A stretch of 64,000 nt of DNA from Ipomoea triloba (taxonomy: Eukaryota > Streptophyta > Magnoliopsida > Solanales > Convolvulaceae), in the NCBI RefSeq assembly GCF_003576645.1, contig NC_044920.1, positions 5,661,319-5,725,318 of the forward strand. The letters are read 5' to 3'. A program made the position numbers and the translations under genes. This document shows positions 44,047 to 57,335 of this stretch, piece after piece. Below the pieces are notes generated by a model. That model worked only from the letters and a program-made list of their open reading frames with translations. It made no database searches and was not told where the DNA came from. The stretch's first letter is position 1, and each line of letters opens with the position of its first letter.

Positions 44047-44238
44047 ATCACTCAAAAAAATTAATTACTTAGGCAGTCAGTAGGTATAAAAATAAAGATG
44101 ATTTTTGGTGAAATTAATGGAAGATATGAATATCGTTTTAGTCATCACTCAAAAAAATTAATTACTTAGGCAGTCAGTAGGTATAAAAATAAAGATGATG
44201 TTTGGTGAAATTAATGGAAGATATGAATATCGTTTTAG
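44047..44238. repeat. 96-bp tandem duplication
   Basis: CATCACTCAAAAAAATTAAT... at 44047-44142 is repeated at 44143-44238 with one obvious substitution (GATGATTTTTGG versus GATGATGTTTGG). The near identity means it is recent. Confidence 0.9.
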
Positions 44239-44941
44239 TCAATATTGGGAGGAAAAGGAAATTTTGAATGTTGAATGGATAGCGAGTGACGGCTATACGT
44301 AACAGGATAGGATGCCCCATGTTTTAGAGTTTAGACCACATCAGATAAGAGTTCACAATTTTTGGGTCAAAACAAATCATTGGTCAAATTAAAACAAATC
44401 ACTGCTCATAGCCTAATTAATATGCATAAATATGAGGGAGACTATTAATTTAGAGCATCCTTATCAATGGAGTTTTTTCGCAGTTTTTAAAAAGTTTTTA
44501 TAAGTCTGATTAGAAAATAGAAAATGAAAAAAGAAAAAACAAACAAACAAATCATATTTTTAAAACAAAAAAATAATGATAATAAAAAAGAATGTCAGCC
44601 CGCGTCAGACGCTGCTGACGCGCCCACTGCACGTGTCCGCTTGGCGCATTAGTTGCGCCTGACGCAGGTGGCATGAATGGGCGCTAGGAAAATGCTGTAC
44701 AACGTTACAGTAAAAAAATGGGTTCTTGCAGGCTGATCCCATTTCTTTCTCTCTATTTCTCTCCCTTCCACCTCAGGAGGCAGTATTCCAAAAACTCCTC
44801 ATTATCTATGTAGATGCTCTTACTGGGTTGATAAATTTTAAATAATTATTTTAATCAAAATATTTTTGTGCAGTTAGCGGTTAATAATTATAAAAAAAAT
44901 TATGTTATGGGTTAATTTGGTATGAAAGTGTTGGTTAATCG

Positions 44942-44943
<2 letters not shown>

Positions 44944-45028
<85 letters not shown>

Positions 45029-45474
45029 NNNNNNNNNNNNNNNNNNNNNNNNNNNNNNNNNNNNNNNNNNNNNNNNNNNNNNNNNNNNNNNNNNNNNNNN
45101 NNNNNNNNNNNNNNNNNNNNNNNNNNNNNNNNNNNNNNNNNNNNNNNNNNNNNNNNNNNNNNNNNNNNNNNNNNNNNNNNNNNNNNNNNNNNNNNNNNNN
45201 NNNNNNNNNNNNNNNNNNNNNNNNNNNNNNNNNNNNNNNNNNNNNNNNNNNNNNNNNNNNNNNNNNNNNNNNNNNNNNNNNNNNNNNNNNNNNNNNNNNN
45301 NNNNNNNNNNNNNNNNNNNNNNNNNNNNNNNNNNNNNNNNNNNNNNNNNNNNNNNNNNNNNNNNNNNNNNNNNNNNNNNNNNNNNNNNNNNNNNNNNNNN
45401 NNNNNNNNNNNNNNNNNNNNNNNNNNNNNNNNNNNNNNNNNNNNNNNNNNNNNNNNNNNNNNNNNNNNNNNNNN

Positions 45475-45555
<81 letters not shown>
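44944..45555. repeat. TA microsatellite interrupted by a 446-N gap
   Basis: An uninterrupted TA run of 85 bases leads into N at 45029-45474, and a TA run of about 80 bases follows. The gap is unresolved length of this repeat or of something inside it. Confidence 0.97.
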
Positions 45556-45558
<3 letters not shown>

Positions 45559-47479
45559 TGATCAAATGATTGAGAACAGGATCCTCTTGTGAAAAAGTGA
45601 AAATTGATCGCAGTCAGATCAAATGAGAACACTCAACCGTCCGTAAAGGTTCATTAATGGTTGTGAATTTTTTTTAAAAATAAAATCGATCAATTTTATA
45701 ATTATTGAATACTTTTAAAAGCAGTGTTCATTTTATAATTATTATAAACTTGAAAGTTTAATTAGTAATGATAAGATCCTAGTCTTTCATTTATCAGGAT
45801 GAAGAGTGTGGATGTATCCACAATTTTTATAAGGGGAAGTACAGTGTTCTCTTGGGCACGCTAAAATGTGAGTCTCTATGATATTTTATGTGTCGAGTTT
45901 AATTAAAGAGAGATATTTCTAATTTATTTTTATAATATTTATTAGTTTAGCGTTAGTATGTAAAATTATATATTTAGAAACTATTCAAAAGTACTATTAA
46001 ACACTTGAATTTAAAATTTATAAGAAAATGTTAAAGAAAAAAGTAAATAATTAAAAGAAGAATTAGTTTGACAAATAAATACTACATAGTAAACAAAATA
46101 GATAAAATGAGACGGATTGAGCATTATTTTTACAAATAATTCTTTTGTCTCAGTTTATGTATGCAATTTGTTTAACCATATTTAAGTCAATCTCTTTATA
46201 ATAAAGATTTTTAAAATATTTAATCAAACATTATTAAATAAAATTTATATATTTAGAAATTATATTAAAATTCAATTGTATACAAAAAGTTAAATTTAAA
46301 AATGAAAAAAAATATTTTTAAAAAATCAAATAAATATTCCTCCGTAGGTAATTTGACCAATATATACAACAAGAGAAATATATATGTGTGTCAAAGTACT
46401 ATACATTTCTTAAAATAACATAGAAATAATAAGTTATTTTCTTATATTAGTTATTACCCATTAATAAAGATTGACTCTTTCGTGAGACCGTTTGACGGAT
46501 CGTTATCTGTGAGAGGAATCGGGTCAAAATAAAAATGTAATACTAATCAGGAATAAAGTATTCGTTATTTATTAAAGAAAATATATAATACTTTTAAAGG
46601 AAAATGTAATACTTTTATCCCTTATAAGTAACAAGCATTGTGTTTTTTTTAAAGCAAGTAACAAACACTTATTCCTAATTAGTATTAAATTTTCCAGTAT
46701 AAGTATTACATTTTCATTTTTATCCGACTCGTCTCACGGACAAGGATTTGTAAGACGGTCTCATACACGTTTTTGTTATTAATAAAAGTAAAAAAGAAGA
46801 AAATTAAAAAAAAAATCATTCATTTTCTACGAATAGAATTGAAGAAAAAATTATGTATATCTATATGTTTTTAGTATTAATATGTCAACTTAAAAAAACA
46901 AAAAACAAAAAACACAGTAAAAGTAGTTACGTTGTAGTAGCAAGAACGACAATATATAGCTGGTAGGCGGAGTTGTGACGACAGGGATGTAGACTGCACT
47001 GCGCCTGGCCGCCTGCTGTATTTGAAAAACAAAAACAGATTGAAATTTGATTCTTTAATTTGGTGCCCACGTACGTAAGTATGTTGTTGTCGAAGACGAG
47101 ATTTCAATTCTTTGGTTGTTACGTTCAACGTCAAACAAATACAATGTTTGTTGGATCCATCATCCATCCCATGTCTGCTAAACTCCGCTAGCTACTTACC
47201 AGAGTTACATGCAATATAATGGTTTTATTCTTATTTCTTCATCGCTTCATTAATTATTGATTTTAGAAATGATTTATTTATTCTATCTTCATTTAATAGA
47301 AAAAAAAAACCTTTATACAATTAATACAAGTTACGTGATAGGAAAAAAAAAAAAACCCCTATTATTCCATCTACTTTTGTTACTATTGATTAAAATAAAA
47401 TAAAATAAAAACGAGTTGAAGCAACTCCAACCAAAGTATACCTCTTTGGGCCTTTGGGGTTTTCCTCGTGTGTGTGGGT
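45556..47479. other. AT-rich intergenic DNA with one MITE
   Basis: No gene recognised. A short open frame on the minus strand near 46877-47167 has no features I know. The MITE at 46474-46772 lies inside. The stretch from about 47470 already belongs to the truncated copia element. Confidence 0.45.
46474..46772. mobile_element. MITE with GTGAGACCGT termini
   Basis: CGTGAGACCGTTTGACGG on the left is answered by GTAAGACGGTCTCATACACG on the right. Internal AATGTAATAC/GTATTACATTTTC also pair. A related terminus, GTGTGAGACCGTTTC, is at 55078-55092. About 300 bp. Confidence 0.6.
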
Positions 47480-48974
47480 ATACAGAAACTCATTGGCTTA
47501 AGGCGACGGATGAGGAGATATATGTCATTGAAAAGAATGGTACTTGGGTGTTAACAGATTTACCTCCTGGAAAGAAGCCAATTGGAGTAAAGTGAGTTTA
47601 TAGAATCACATACAAGTTAAATGGAGAAATTGACCGTTTCAAAGCACGGTTGGTAGCAAAGGGCTATAAGCAGAAATCAGGTATTGATTATTTTGAGGTT
47701 TTTGCTCCAGTAAGTAGAGTTGATACGGTTCAAATGGTTATTTCTATTGCTGTTCAAAATGATTGGGAATTGCATCAATAGGATGTCAAGTCTGCTTTTT
47801 TGAATGGTTTTCTTGAAGAAGAAATATATGTTGAGCAACCTGCAGGATTTGTGAATAAAGGGGAGGAACATAAAGTGTACATGTTGAGAAAAGCTTTATA
47901 TGGCTTAAAGCAGGCGCCTAGAGCATGGTATGGTTGCATTGACTCATATTTTATTGAAAGTGGATTTATGAGATGTCCTCATGAACACACCTTGTATGTC
48001 AAATGCACTGATTCTAGTGATGTTGTTATAATATGTCTCTATGTTGATGATTTGGTTTTTACTGGAAATAACTTGAAGCTAATCTCATAATTCAGGGAGA
48101 CACTCATTAAGAGATTTGAAATGACTGATATGGGTCTTATGTGTTACTTTCTTGGCCTTGAGGTTGTTCAAATGGATGGTGGAATCTTTATTTCACAAGA
48201 GAAATATGCTGCTGATATTTTGAAAAAGTTAAAAATGGAAAACTCCAAGCCAGTTTGAACTCCGAAATCTGAAAAGTTAAAGGTGTCCAAATATGAGTCT
48301 GGTAAGAATGTGAATGTTACAACTTATAAAAGCTTAATTGGGAGTTTGAGGCATTGGTGGCAACAAGGCCAGATATTTCTTTTGGAGTTGGAATACTTAA
48401 CATATTCATGGAGGAATCAAAAGAATCACATTGGGCTGCAGTAAAGCGAATTTTGAGATATGTCAAATGTACGAGTAATGATGAAATTTTTTACTCTACT
48501 AATGAAGTTGTGGAACTTGTTGGATATACAAACAGTGATTGGGCTGGAGATATTGAGACCAGAAAAAGCACATCAAGATATGCCTTCTATCTTGGTTCAA
48601 CCATATTTTCTTGGTCTTCAAAGAAGCAACAGATTATTGCACTTTCAACCGCAGAAGCAGAATATATTACAGTAACAAATTGTGCTACTTGAGCAATTTG
48701 GCTGAGAAGAATTTTGGAGTTTTTACAACATAAGCAGGAAGCATCTACAACTATTTTCTATGACAACAAGTCTGCAATTTCGTTGTCCAAGAATCCTATC
48801 TTTCATGGTCGTAGCAAACACATTAATATCAAGTATCACAAAATCACGAATTAACATTGAACATTGTTCAAGTAAATGTAAAGTTGTAGATATTTTTACG
48901 AAGCCGTTGAAGACAGAGGCATTTCTCAAATTGAAGAAAGATATTGGGATGGCCAATATATCCAACATGGTTTA
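47480..48974 (+). pseudogene. pol: copia RT-RNase H remnant
   Basis: Typical copia RT segments are present: GEIDRFKARLVAKGYKQ, FLNGFLEEEIYVEQPAGF, LRKALYGLKQAPRAWY, the catalytic YVDDLVFTG and MTDMG...YFLGLEV. RNase H follows with YTNSDWAGD, ALSTAEAEY and [12 protein letters not shown], ending with the DIFTKPLK motif. Disabled by stops at 47593, 47779, 48088 and 48256, by a frameshift between 48258 and 48354, and by later breaks near 48690 and 48850. Confidence 0.9.
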
Positions 48975-48984
48975 AAAGAGACAA

Positions 48985-49317
48985 TGTTATAATAATAATA
49001 TTATATTATTATAATATTAAACCAAGTAATTTAGTTAATTTGTTAGGAAAATAATAGGACATAGTCATGCATAGTAATGGGAATGTGCTATGTACATGAG
49101 ATTGCAGACATAGGATTGAGGATGCAGTACGTGGAGCATGAAGAGTACATGTGATTGCATTACCTTAATTTTAGCAATTTTTGTTGAATTCCCTTCACTA
49201 TAAATCCATTATGTTGCAAAGAATTTTAATCATCAATCAAAAATATTTTCTATTCCTCTCTTTCTCTCTCAATTATTATATTAGTATATAGATATATTAT
49301 ATTTAATATATCTAACA
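48985..49317 (+). repeat. 3' LTR of the truncated copia element
   Basis: TG...CA ends, a TATA-like CTATAAATCC, and a CT-rich tail (CCTCTCTTTCTCTCTC) before the 3' end. No second LTR in the window. Confidence 0.75.
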
Positions 49318-50209
49318 ATTGTCAGCTTCATTCAAATGGGTTTGGAAATGTGGGTCATCCTCCGCAAGCAGCCATGCATGTGTCCCTATTTTTGTATCAA
49401 GGCCATTTCCAATGCTACGCTAGCACCCAAGTCGAAGGATATTTTGAACCTCAAGCAAACCCCTCCAAATAAATGATGGGTTACCACCTCCAACTGCATA
49501 AAAAATAACTAGCATTTAGAATAGTAACGTGCCTTGTATACTCTTGCAACCAGAGATGTAGGTTGGGTAACTAAACGCCAAGCTTGCTTACCAAGAACAG
49601 CCATACCACCTGCAGTTTTTGGAGTGGATAAACCACCCCAAGATCTTCACCTCAACGCCTTGCGTGTGCCAACTGAACCAGTCCACCAATATTCATTCAT
49701 TAAAGTCTCAATATCATTACATAGTCCCATAGGCAAAAGAAAAACCATCATCGCGTATGAAGGCATCGCTTGGATGGCATTTTTAATAAGGACCTCTCGA
49801 CCTGCACGCGAGAGAAACCTGGCATTCCAACTCCTTATCTTAGCAAGTATCCTATCCTTCAGAAAACCTAGAATATCCATATTTCTCTTCCCAACAAGAG
49901 AAGGGAGCCCTAAGTATTTGCCTATGGTGTCTCTTTCTGTCACCCCAAGAATCCAAGTTACCTCATCGCGAACAAATTGGACTGTATTTGTACTGAAGTA
50001 AATTTCCGATTTATCATAATTGATCGTTTGACCAGAGGCTTTAGAGTAAGTTATTAGGACTCCTTGTATATTTAGTGTTGTGTGCAGTTTATGCTTCTAC
50101 TAGTTTAGAACTCTTGTGTATATCTTAGTCCTGTATTTTTCATTCATATATTCATTGAATAATTAAGTCAGAGTTACACATTCATGTAGCGTCAGACTTG
50201 TTCAGGTTC

Positions 50210-51145
50210 ATGGCTGGTAACGCCTCTTCTGATTCTTCTCAGACTTTGTCTGACATTCGCATTGTCACCCTGCCCGCCTTCTCCCGTTTCTTTAAGCTCG
50301 GCACATCACTTTGTTTCCCTTAAATTGACGTCCAAAAATTATCTCTTTTGGCCTACACAAATGACTCTGTTTCTTCATGGGCAGAATCTGCTGTGCTATG
50401 TGGATTGGTCTCTCCCGTGTTCGCCCGCTACAGTAGGGTTGCCGACAGTTGCTAACCCAGCTTACGCGACTTAGGTAAACAAGATCAGTCGATCCTTTCT
50501 CTGATTATTTCTTCCCTGTCGGATGAGTGCGTGTACCTAGCCGTAAGTCGCTCTACATCTAAGGAGGTCTGGGCAGCCATTGAAACTGCTCTTGGTTTGT
50601 CGACGAGGGCTCAGTCACTAAGCTTACTGAGCCAGTTACAGGCCTTGTGCCAAGGGGACTCCACCACCGCCGAGTATCTTGGGCATGCACATGTTATTCT
50701 TGAGGAACTCGTGCTCGCCGGTCGGCCTCTCTCTTTAGACGAACAAAATTTGTATTTGTCTAGAGGACTTAGGCTAGAGTATCGATCGGTTGCGTCCTCG
50801 CTCACTGTTAATGGTGCGCCAGTCACGATAAGTCAGCTTTCTGACTATCTAATTGCTCACCAATTCATTACTGCTGATGGTGACGACGTACCTGCTAGGC
50901 ATGGTTTGCTTCAAACTTCGTCTGCGATGCTTGCTTCACGGTCGGGCAGTGACAATTCTCATGGCCGACAATTAACGCGTGGCAATAAGGGACAATATTC
51001 TAGGCGCTGGCAATACTCTGGTTGGCGAGGAGGTGTTGGTCGTGGGCGTGGGAGATCATCGTTGCCAAGGTGTCAAATGTGCAATGCTAGTGGACACACG
51101 GCTCTCTCTTGTTTCCGTCGTTATGACAATGCACCTGCCCCATAA
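50210..51145 (+). pseudogene. gag: gag of the second copia element
   Basis: ATG at 50210 begins MAGNASSDSSQTLSD; the frame shifts near 50295 and again near 50500. The UBN2-type gag core runs through SKEVWAAIETALGL, LSLLSQLQALCQGDS and LYLSRGLRLEYRS. The CCHC zinc knuckle CQMCNASGHTALSC is near 51078-51119. A stop follows at 51143-51145. Nucleocapsid/capsid role in the element life cycle; not functional as it stands. Confidence 0.85.
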
Positions 51146-51151
51146 GCTAAT

Positions 51152-54100
51152 ATGGTGTATTCTACTAGGTTGGATGACGTGCCCTTTTCACAAACCTGGC
51201 TCCCAGACACTGGTGCATCAGATCATGTCACTCCGGATGCTAATGCTTTGACTAGTGTGGAGAATTATCACGGCAGCGACACCTTGCGTGCTAGCGATGA
51301 GACAGGTTTATCTATTTCTGGTGTTAGTCGAGCTCTAGTCTCTTCTTGTTCTCGTCCTCTTTCTATGTCCCATGTCTTATTAGTTCCTGGTCTTTCACAT
51401 TCTTTGCTTTTTGTGCAGCGTTTTACAGCTGATAATAATGTGTACTTCGAGTTTCACCCGTCTTGTTTTTTTGTTAAGGATCGCGTCACTAAGGCCACCT
51501 TGCTTAGGGGTGGCAGTTCCGGTGGGCTATACACTCTCCCTGTTTCGCGTCCTGTTGTTCTTTTCTCTGTCAAAGCGTCGTCTCAAGTCTGGCATCATGA
51601 TCTGGGTCACCCACACTCTCGGGTTCTACGTTCAATACTACATTTTTGTCTTGTTAGCGATTCTCGTTTATCTAGTTTAGATTCTTTGTGTTCAGCTTGT
51701 CAATTGGGGAAATCCTCACGGTTCCCTCTTAGTCGTGTTAATAAAACTAGTCAGGCTATTCTTGAACTTGTGTATACGGACATTTGGGGTCCTACTCCTA
51801 TTCTTTCTACTGACGGTTTTAAGTATTCTGTTATATTCGTTGAAGATTACTCTCGGTTTGTGTCGTTTTATCCTATGCGATTAAAGTCAGATATTTATGC
51901 TATTTTTGCTTAACTTTCGGGCTCTTGTTGAGCGACAGTTTTCTCGGTCTATTGTTGCTATTCAGGCTGACCTTGGTGCTGAATACAAAAAGCTCGGCAA
52001 AACCTTTTCGACTCTTGGGATCCACTACCGTCAGTCATGTGCTTACACTCATGAGTAGAATGGATGGGTGAGCGTCGGCGTCGGCATCGGCACATTGTTG
52101 AAACTGGGTTAGCGGTTTTGGCTCAGGTGTTTGTTCTTTCTCGGTTCTGGTCCTACGCTTTTGAGATCGCTATGTTTCTTATTAATCATATGCCTACGTC
52201 TACTCTTAGCAATGTTAGTCCATTTTCTGTTATTCATGGTCGGGATCCTGACTACACGTATTTACGTGTTTTTGGGTGTTTGTGTTTACCTTATCTTCGT
52301 CCCTATAATCATCATAAGATTGAGTTTCGGTCTACACCCTGTGTCTTCCTGGGTTATCCAAATTCTTATCAGGGGTACCGTTGTTTGGATCTCTCCACTA
52401 ATCGTGTTTTTGTCTGCAGGCATGTCAGGTTTGATGAGGGTACTTATCCTTATGCCACTTCCTCTAGTCCTGTGGCTTAGGCAGATTCTAGTGGTTCGGT
52501 TGTTCCTTGGGGTGTGTCAGCTGTTGTGTCTACTGGAGCCTTGCTTGTTCGTGTTCCTCCTAGTGAGCCAGGGCCTGTTCTTCCTGGTCGACCGGAGCCT
52601 ATGGTCTCATCTGATTTTGTTGATTCTACAGCTGACTCTTCCGTTTCAGGTTCTAGTTCTATTCCTGGGCTATCTGCCAAGAAGTCTCGAGTCACCAAGA
52701 TGTCTACGGTCCATTCTCATTCGATGAATCTTCGTCGCATGGGGCCGGCTGAGAATGATGGTCTGGCCTTGACAGTTGTAGTTGCTTCGGAGCCTACATG
52801 CTACACTCAAGCAGTGGCCTATCCTGAACGGAGGGCGGCTATGGATTTGGAGTTTAATGCGCTCCTCCAGAACAACATGTGGAAATTGGTGCCTAATCGC
52901 CCAGGGCTTAATGTCGTCAGTTGTAAGTGGGTCTTTCGAGTTAAGTGAAAGGCTGATGGCTCCATTGAGCAGCATAAGGCACGTCGAGTCGTGAAGGGTT
53001 TCAATCAGGTGGCTGGTGAGGATTTCTTTGTAACCTTTAGCCCTGTTGTTAAGTGTACCATTGTTCATCTGTTGCTTGCCTTAGTAGTGTCCCCTGGTTG
53101 GTCTGTGCGCCAGCTGGACGTTCATAATGCTTTTTTTAACAGACATCTTGCTGAGACAGTGTATATGAAGCAACCTCCGGGATATGTTGATTCGTGGTAT
53201 CCCGGTCATGTGTGTCTTCTTCAGCAGTCGCTGTATGGTCTTAGGCAAGCATCGCGTGCGTGGTTTCGTCGGTTGCATGACATTCTTATTCAGGTTGGAT
53301 TTCAACTTCCAAGACTGATGTCTCGTTGTTCATTTACACACAATCTGACTACAAGGTTTATCTTCTGGTCTACGTTGACGACATTCTGATTATGGAGAGT
53401 GATTATGCTCTTGTTTCCTCCTTGTTTGGTCGTCTAGCTGCGGTGTTTAAGGTTCATGACTTGGGGTCTCCACGGTTCTTCTTGGGTATCGAGACGGTTG
53501 CTGTTGTTGGGGCGCTAGTTTTGTCTCAAAGGTGTTACATGGGATACATTCTTAAGTGTGCTGGTATGGAGGACTGTAAGCCTCTTCTCACTCCTGTGGT
53601 TGTTGCTCGTCATTAGTCTTTTGACTCTTCTAAGGTATTATATGATCCTACTATGTATCGGCGTCTAGCTGGGGTTCTCTAGTATCTTACTATTACACGG
53701 CCGAATTTGTCTTATGCGGTCAATAAACTGTATCAATTCATGCATGCTCCCACTACTATGTACTGGGTGATCTGAAACGGGTGCTTCATTATTTCAAATG
53801 CACCCTGTCTTATGGCTTGCGTGTTTCTAGGTCTAACTCATTAATTGCTCATGCTTTCTTGAACTCCGACTGGGCTGGTTGTCCCACTGATATGAAGTCC
53901 ACTAGTGGTAACAACCTTATCTCATGGTCGTGTCGTAAGCAACGGATTGTTGCTCGTTCTTCAACTAAGGTCGAATACAAGGGTCTTGCGGATGCTTCGG
54001 CTGAGGTCACATGGTTGGTTTCATTACTTCGTGAGCTTAGGATTCATCTGTCGTTACCTCCACGACTGTGGTGTGATAACCTGGGTGCCACTTATTTGTG

Positions 54101-54302
54101 TGCAAATCCTATTTTTCATGCTCGTACTAAGCATGTGGAGATAGACTACCATTTTGTTCGGGACAAGGTTGCTTCTGGTGAGTTAACCGTTCAGTTTATC
54201 TCTTCCAAAGACCAGCTTGCAGACATCTTCACCAAGGCATTGCCGAGCACACATATCACTTTCTTGTGGGACAAACTCAACGTGGTTCCTCTACCATCAT
54301 GA
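51152..54302 (+). pseudogene. pol: pol (PR, IN, RT, RH) of the second copia element
   Basis: Protease: LPDTGASDHVTP near 51200. Integrase: the GAG-pre-integrase zinc finger (WHHDLGHPHSR, C-x2-C in CSACQLGK), then the core with YTDIWGPTP and ERRRRHRHIVE after a break near 51911 and a frame change near 52050. RT: CKWVFRVK, LDVHNAFFN, LYGLRQASRAWF and the catalytic YVDDIL near 53374-53391, with a stop at 52946 and a frameshift near 53310. RNase H: NSDWAGCP, SSTKVEYKGLA, CDNLGATYL, then DQLADIFTKAL; it ends at 54300-54302. Degraded, non-functional. Confidence 0.88.
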
Positions 54303-54535
54303 GTTTGTAGGGGCGTATTAGGACTCCTTGTATATTTAGTGTTGTGTGTGCAGTGTATACTTCTACTAGTTTAAGACTCTTGTGCATATCTTAGTCCTGT
54401 ATTTGTCATTCACGTATTCATTGAATAATCAAGTCAGAGTTACACATTCATCTAAGTATCAAGAGTGTACCTCATGCATTCACTTTCCTTAGTATTGGCA
54501 CGAAGGAAGAGAAAGCAGTCATCGGCGAAAAGTAA

Positions 54536-55449
54536 ATGTGATATCGAAAATTTTTTATTAATAAACAAAATTTTAAATGATGTTAAAGTGAGTCACCTTT
54601 GAAAGTGGAGAGAGAATTGTATGGATGGAGAGTAAATATTGATTAATTTCAAATTTAATGATACAACATTTTGAAAGTGAGAAATGATGCGAAATTGCGC
54701 CTACCAACCATCTAAATAATAAAAATGTGTTTATTTTTCTTACCAACACTCTTCCAGCCGAGTTTGTGGCACATGGTCTTTCTAGTGATGTTTACCTTTA
54801 ATTTCCTGTATAGTTTTTGGGCTATTATACAGGAATTAGATTTATCCAATGTACATCATCGAATTGTGACAGCAAGTTTTTCTCTTCATTCAAAAAGAAA
54901 AAATAAAAATAAGAAAACTCTTTATTTTCATATGTTTGACCATATTATAAAGTTTACACAATAATTAAATACAAAAAAAAAATAAAAAATCACAATGATG
55001 GTACGGTACATCAAGAGAAATTTTAATATAATAACACAACATTACTAACGAAAATCTTTTGTATAAAAGTAGGTGTTGTGTGAGACCGTTTCATGTGAAA
55101 CACCTAAATCATTTTAGGTAAAGTGCAATACATTTTTATGTATTTCTAAAAAATATTACATATTTATTATGAAATATTATTACACGTTTTACATTAGACA
55201 ATTTTATACAAAACTTATTCTTTGTGTAAAACATCAAAGAAAGAAATCGAATTTTCGGCCGAGTTCTACTACATGAACTCTCAAATCTTACTCCATGATT
55301 TGACGGACACTGATAAGCTACTTTTTCAAGTGCGTCCCAATATAAATGTCAACATCAATATTTTGTGTGTGAGAGTACAAATTGGAAGTAGAAAATGAAA
55401 GTATACCTAACATTTTCCTTTTCGGCCTACTACTTATTGAGGCACATGC
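54536..55449. other. Intergenic DNA downstream of CslA gene 3
   Basis: AT-rich, no gene recognised. GTGTGAGACCGTTTCATG at 55077-55095 is a terminus-like word shared with the MITE at 46474. Confidence 0.4.
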
Positions 55450-57259
55450 CTATGAGGTTGTCCCAAATGCACCAATGTATCCAAATCCTATGACAAAGAA
55501 TGACACGCCTTGGACAAACAAGTATACATAATAATGGTTGTTTCCGTAACAAAAGTTGTACCACCCACAAAACACCAGGTACAATCCAACAATGATCTCC
55601 AACACATGCAACCTATAATACATTAACAAAAAAAAAAAGTTATATGTCTTGAACTTCGGCTATGTTTGGCGAACCTAGTTGAAAGATGAAAAGTAACTGA
55701 AAACTGAAAAGTTATAAGCTCGAAGCTGAAATCTGAAGAGCTGTTAAGCTAGCTTTTATGCTTAAAAGTGTTTGGTAAAATTAGTTTTTTGATAAGTTGA
55801 TAAATGTGAAAAGACTAAAAATGACATTTTCATACAATTTAAATAGTTTTAAATTTAAATAGGTTTGTTTATATATTAAAATATAAAATAATGAAATCAA
55901 TATATTTTAATAAAATATAAAGTAAGAACTTATATTTGAAAACATATAAAGTAAAACAAAATGCTTATAATTCATAAGATTAGTTCATACACAAATCAAT
56001 GTTCAAACACAAATGTCAAATTAAAATTACAACCAAACATATTGAAGAGAAAAAGTCTAAAAGGTTTAGTCTAAAAGGTTTTAATTGGCAAGTGTAAATG
56101 ATGTCATTTCTTTAAAATAATAAGGTTAAAGATGGAAAAAAAGTTAGGAAGCTACTAGCTTATTTTGAAACGCTACCTTAGGTAGTATTAAAAAATAAGC
56201 TCTTATTTTAAGCTACTAGCTTATTTTAGGAACATTATCAAACAGAGCTTATAATTTATTAGTAGTTTAAAATAAGCTATAAGCTTCTAAATAAGCTATG
56301 CCAAACAGAACCTTATTCGTCTTATCAATACTCTAAAATTTTTAACAATTAGTTTTATATATATATATATTTACTCTCCTAACGATAAGAACACTTACAA
56401 AAAAAAAAAAAAAAAAAAAAAANAAAAAAAAAAAAAAAAAAAAAAAAAGACTTTTCATTATCAATGATAGTTGCATAAATAATTACGGACCACATACTTT
56501 TTTGACCATCAATAGAATAGATGAAAATGTTTTATCTTTTCCAATTTCGGGTGATGATGATAAAATTTTGTGACTACCCCTCAAATCAACTTGACCTTTT
56601 TTTTTTTTTTTCTGAATAAAATTAAATAAATTGTGTTTTGCCAAAATGACTTAAATGCTTTAAAGCTAATTAAGTACTTTTATCCCTGAAAAATGAGCAC
56701 TTGCAATCTTAAATATAATTTCACCATTCTTTTAAAGAAAGAAAACTTGCAACCTGTCCCATACCATGTCAAATGTGACAATGTAGGGCCAATTTATTGT
56801 TATTAATAAAATGTATTGTTGGTGTTGTTGTTGTTATAATTATTATATTTTTTGGAGTGAGTTAGAATTATATAGATATAGAAAAAGTAGTGAATAAATT
56901 ACAAATATGATTATATAACAGTAGAACTTATTTGTTAAAGTAATAAAATTTTGCATGGATAAACGAAGTCTTAAATGATAATTGGCTATGCTTGGTGTTG
57001 AAAATAGATCAGACTTATTTAGGACATTATGTATGTATTGAATTTGGGGTCAATTTGACTAATCAAATAAAAATAAAAAGTGACCGAGTTTATAATTCAT
57101 GAAAATATTACTATAGTCTAAATACCTTAGGATTCATGTGAGAACTTACTTCAATTCTATGTAAAAGGGGAAAATTGATTTGACTCATCCATCTTAATAA
57201 ATTAAACATTTGAGAATTATGGTTGAGAATTGTTGGAAAGTAAGAGGATTTGATTCATC

Positions 57260-57335
<76 letters not shown>

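Larger units (their letters stand above)
47480..49317 (+). mobile_element. 5'-truncated Ty1/copia element
   Basis: Carries only RT, RNase H and the 3' LTR. The LTR 48985-49317 (TGTTATAATAA...ATCTAACA, TG...CA, 333 bp, with CTATAAATCC near 49200) follows a short purine tract, AAAAGAGACA. The 5' half is missing at about 47470. The right edge abuts the LINE fragment at 49318, so this copia probably also inserted into the LINE; the TSD cannot be checked. Confidence 0.85.
50052..54452 (+). mobile_element. Full-length Ty1/copia element inserted in the LINE
   Basis: LTRs 50052-50186 and 54316-54452 (135 and 137 bp; TATTAGGACTCC...CACATTCA). The TSD TAAGT is at 50047-50051 and 54453-54457. LTR copies differ at about ten sites plus a 2-bp indel, so this insertion is much older than the Tat element. 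The order gag, PR, IN, RT, RH is complete, but frames are broken many times. The first LTR base pair is TA and not TG. Confidence 0.9.
49318..54535 (-). mobile_element. LINE (L1-type) RT fragment split by a copia insertion
   Basis: The minus-strand parts 54535-54453 and 50051-49318 belong together. The first encodes HLLFADDCFLFLRAN with the RT catalytic FADD (about 54510-54525). The second continues with SGQTINYDKSEIYFS, KYLGLPSLVGKR, LSRAGREVLIKNAIQAMPSYAM and a WW motif, the usual end of plant L1 RT domains. Joining the two across the copia and removing one TSD copy restores an open frame. There are stops further on, and no endonuclease part is present; this is a fragment. Confidence 0.85.

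Noticed and set aside
44874..45632. Open frames through the third N gap
   Set aside because: They consist of TA repeat (Tyr-Ile) and undefined residues.
46877..47167. 96-codon minus-strand frame
   Set aside because: No recognised motif, ends in a low-complexity Phe-rich stretch, and lies among repeats; not enough to call a gene.
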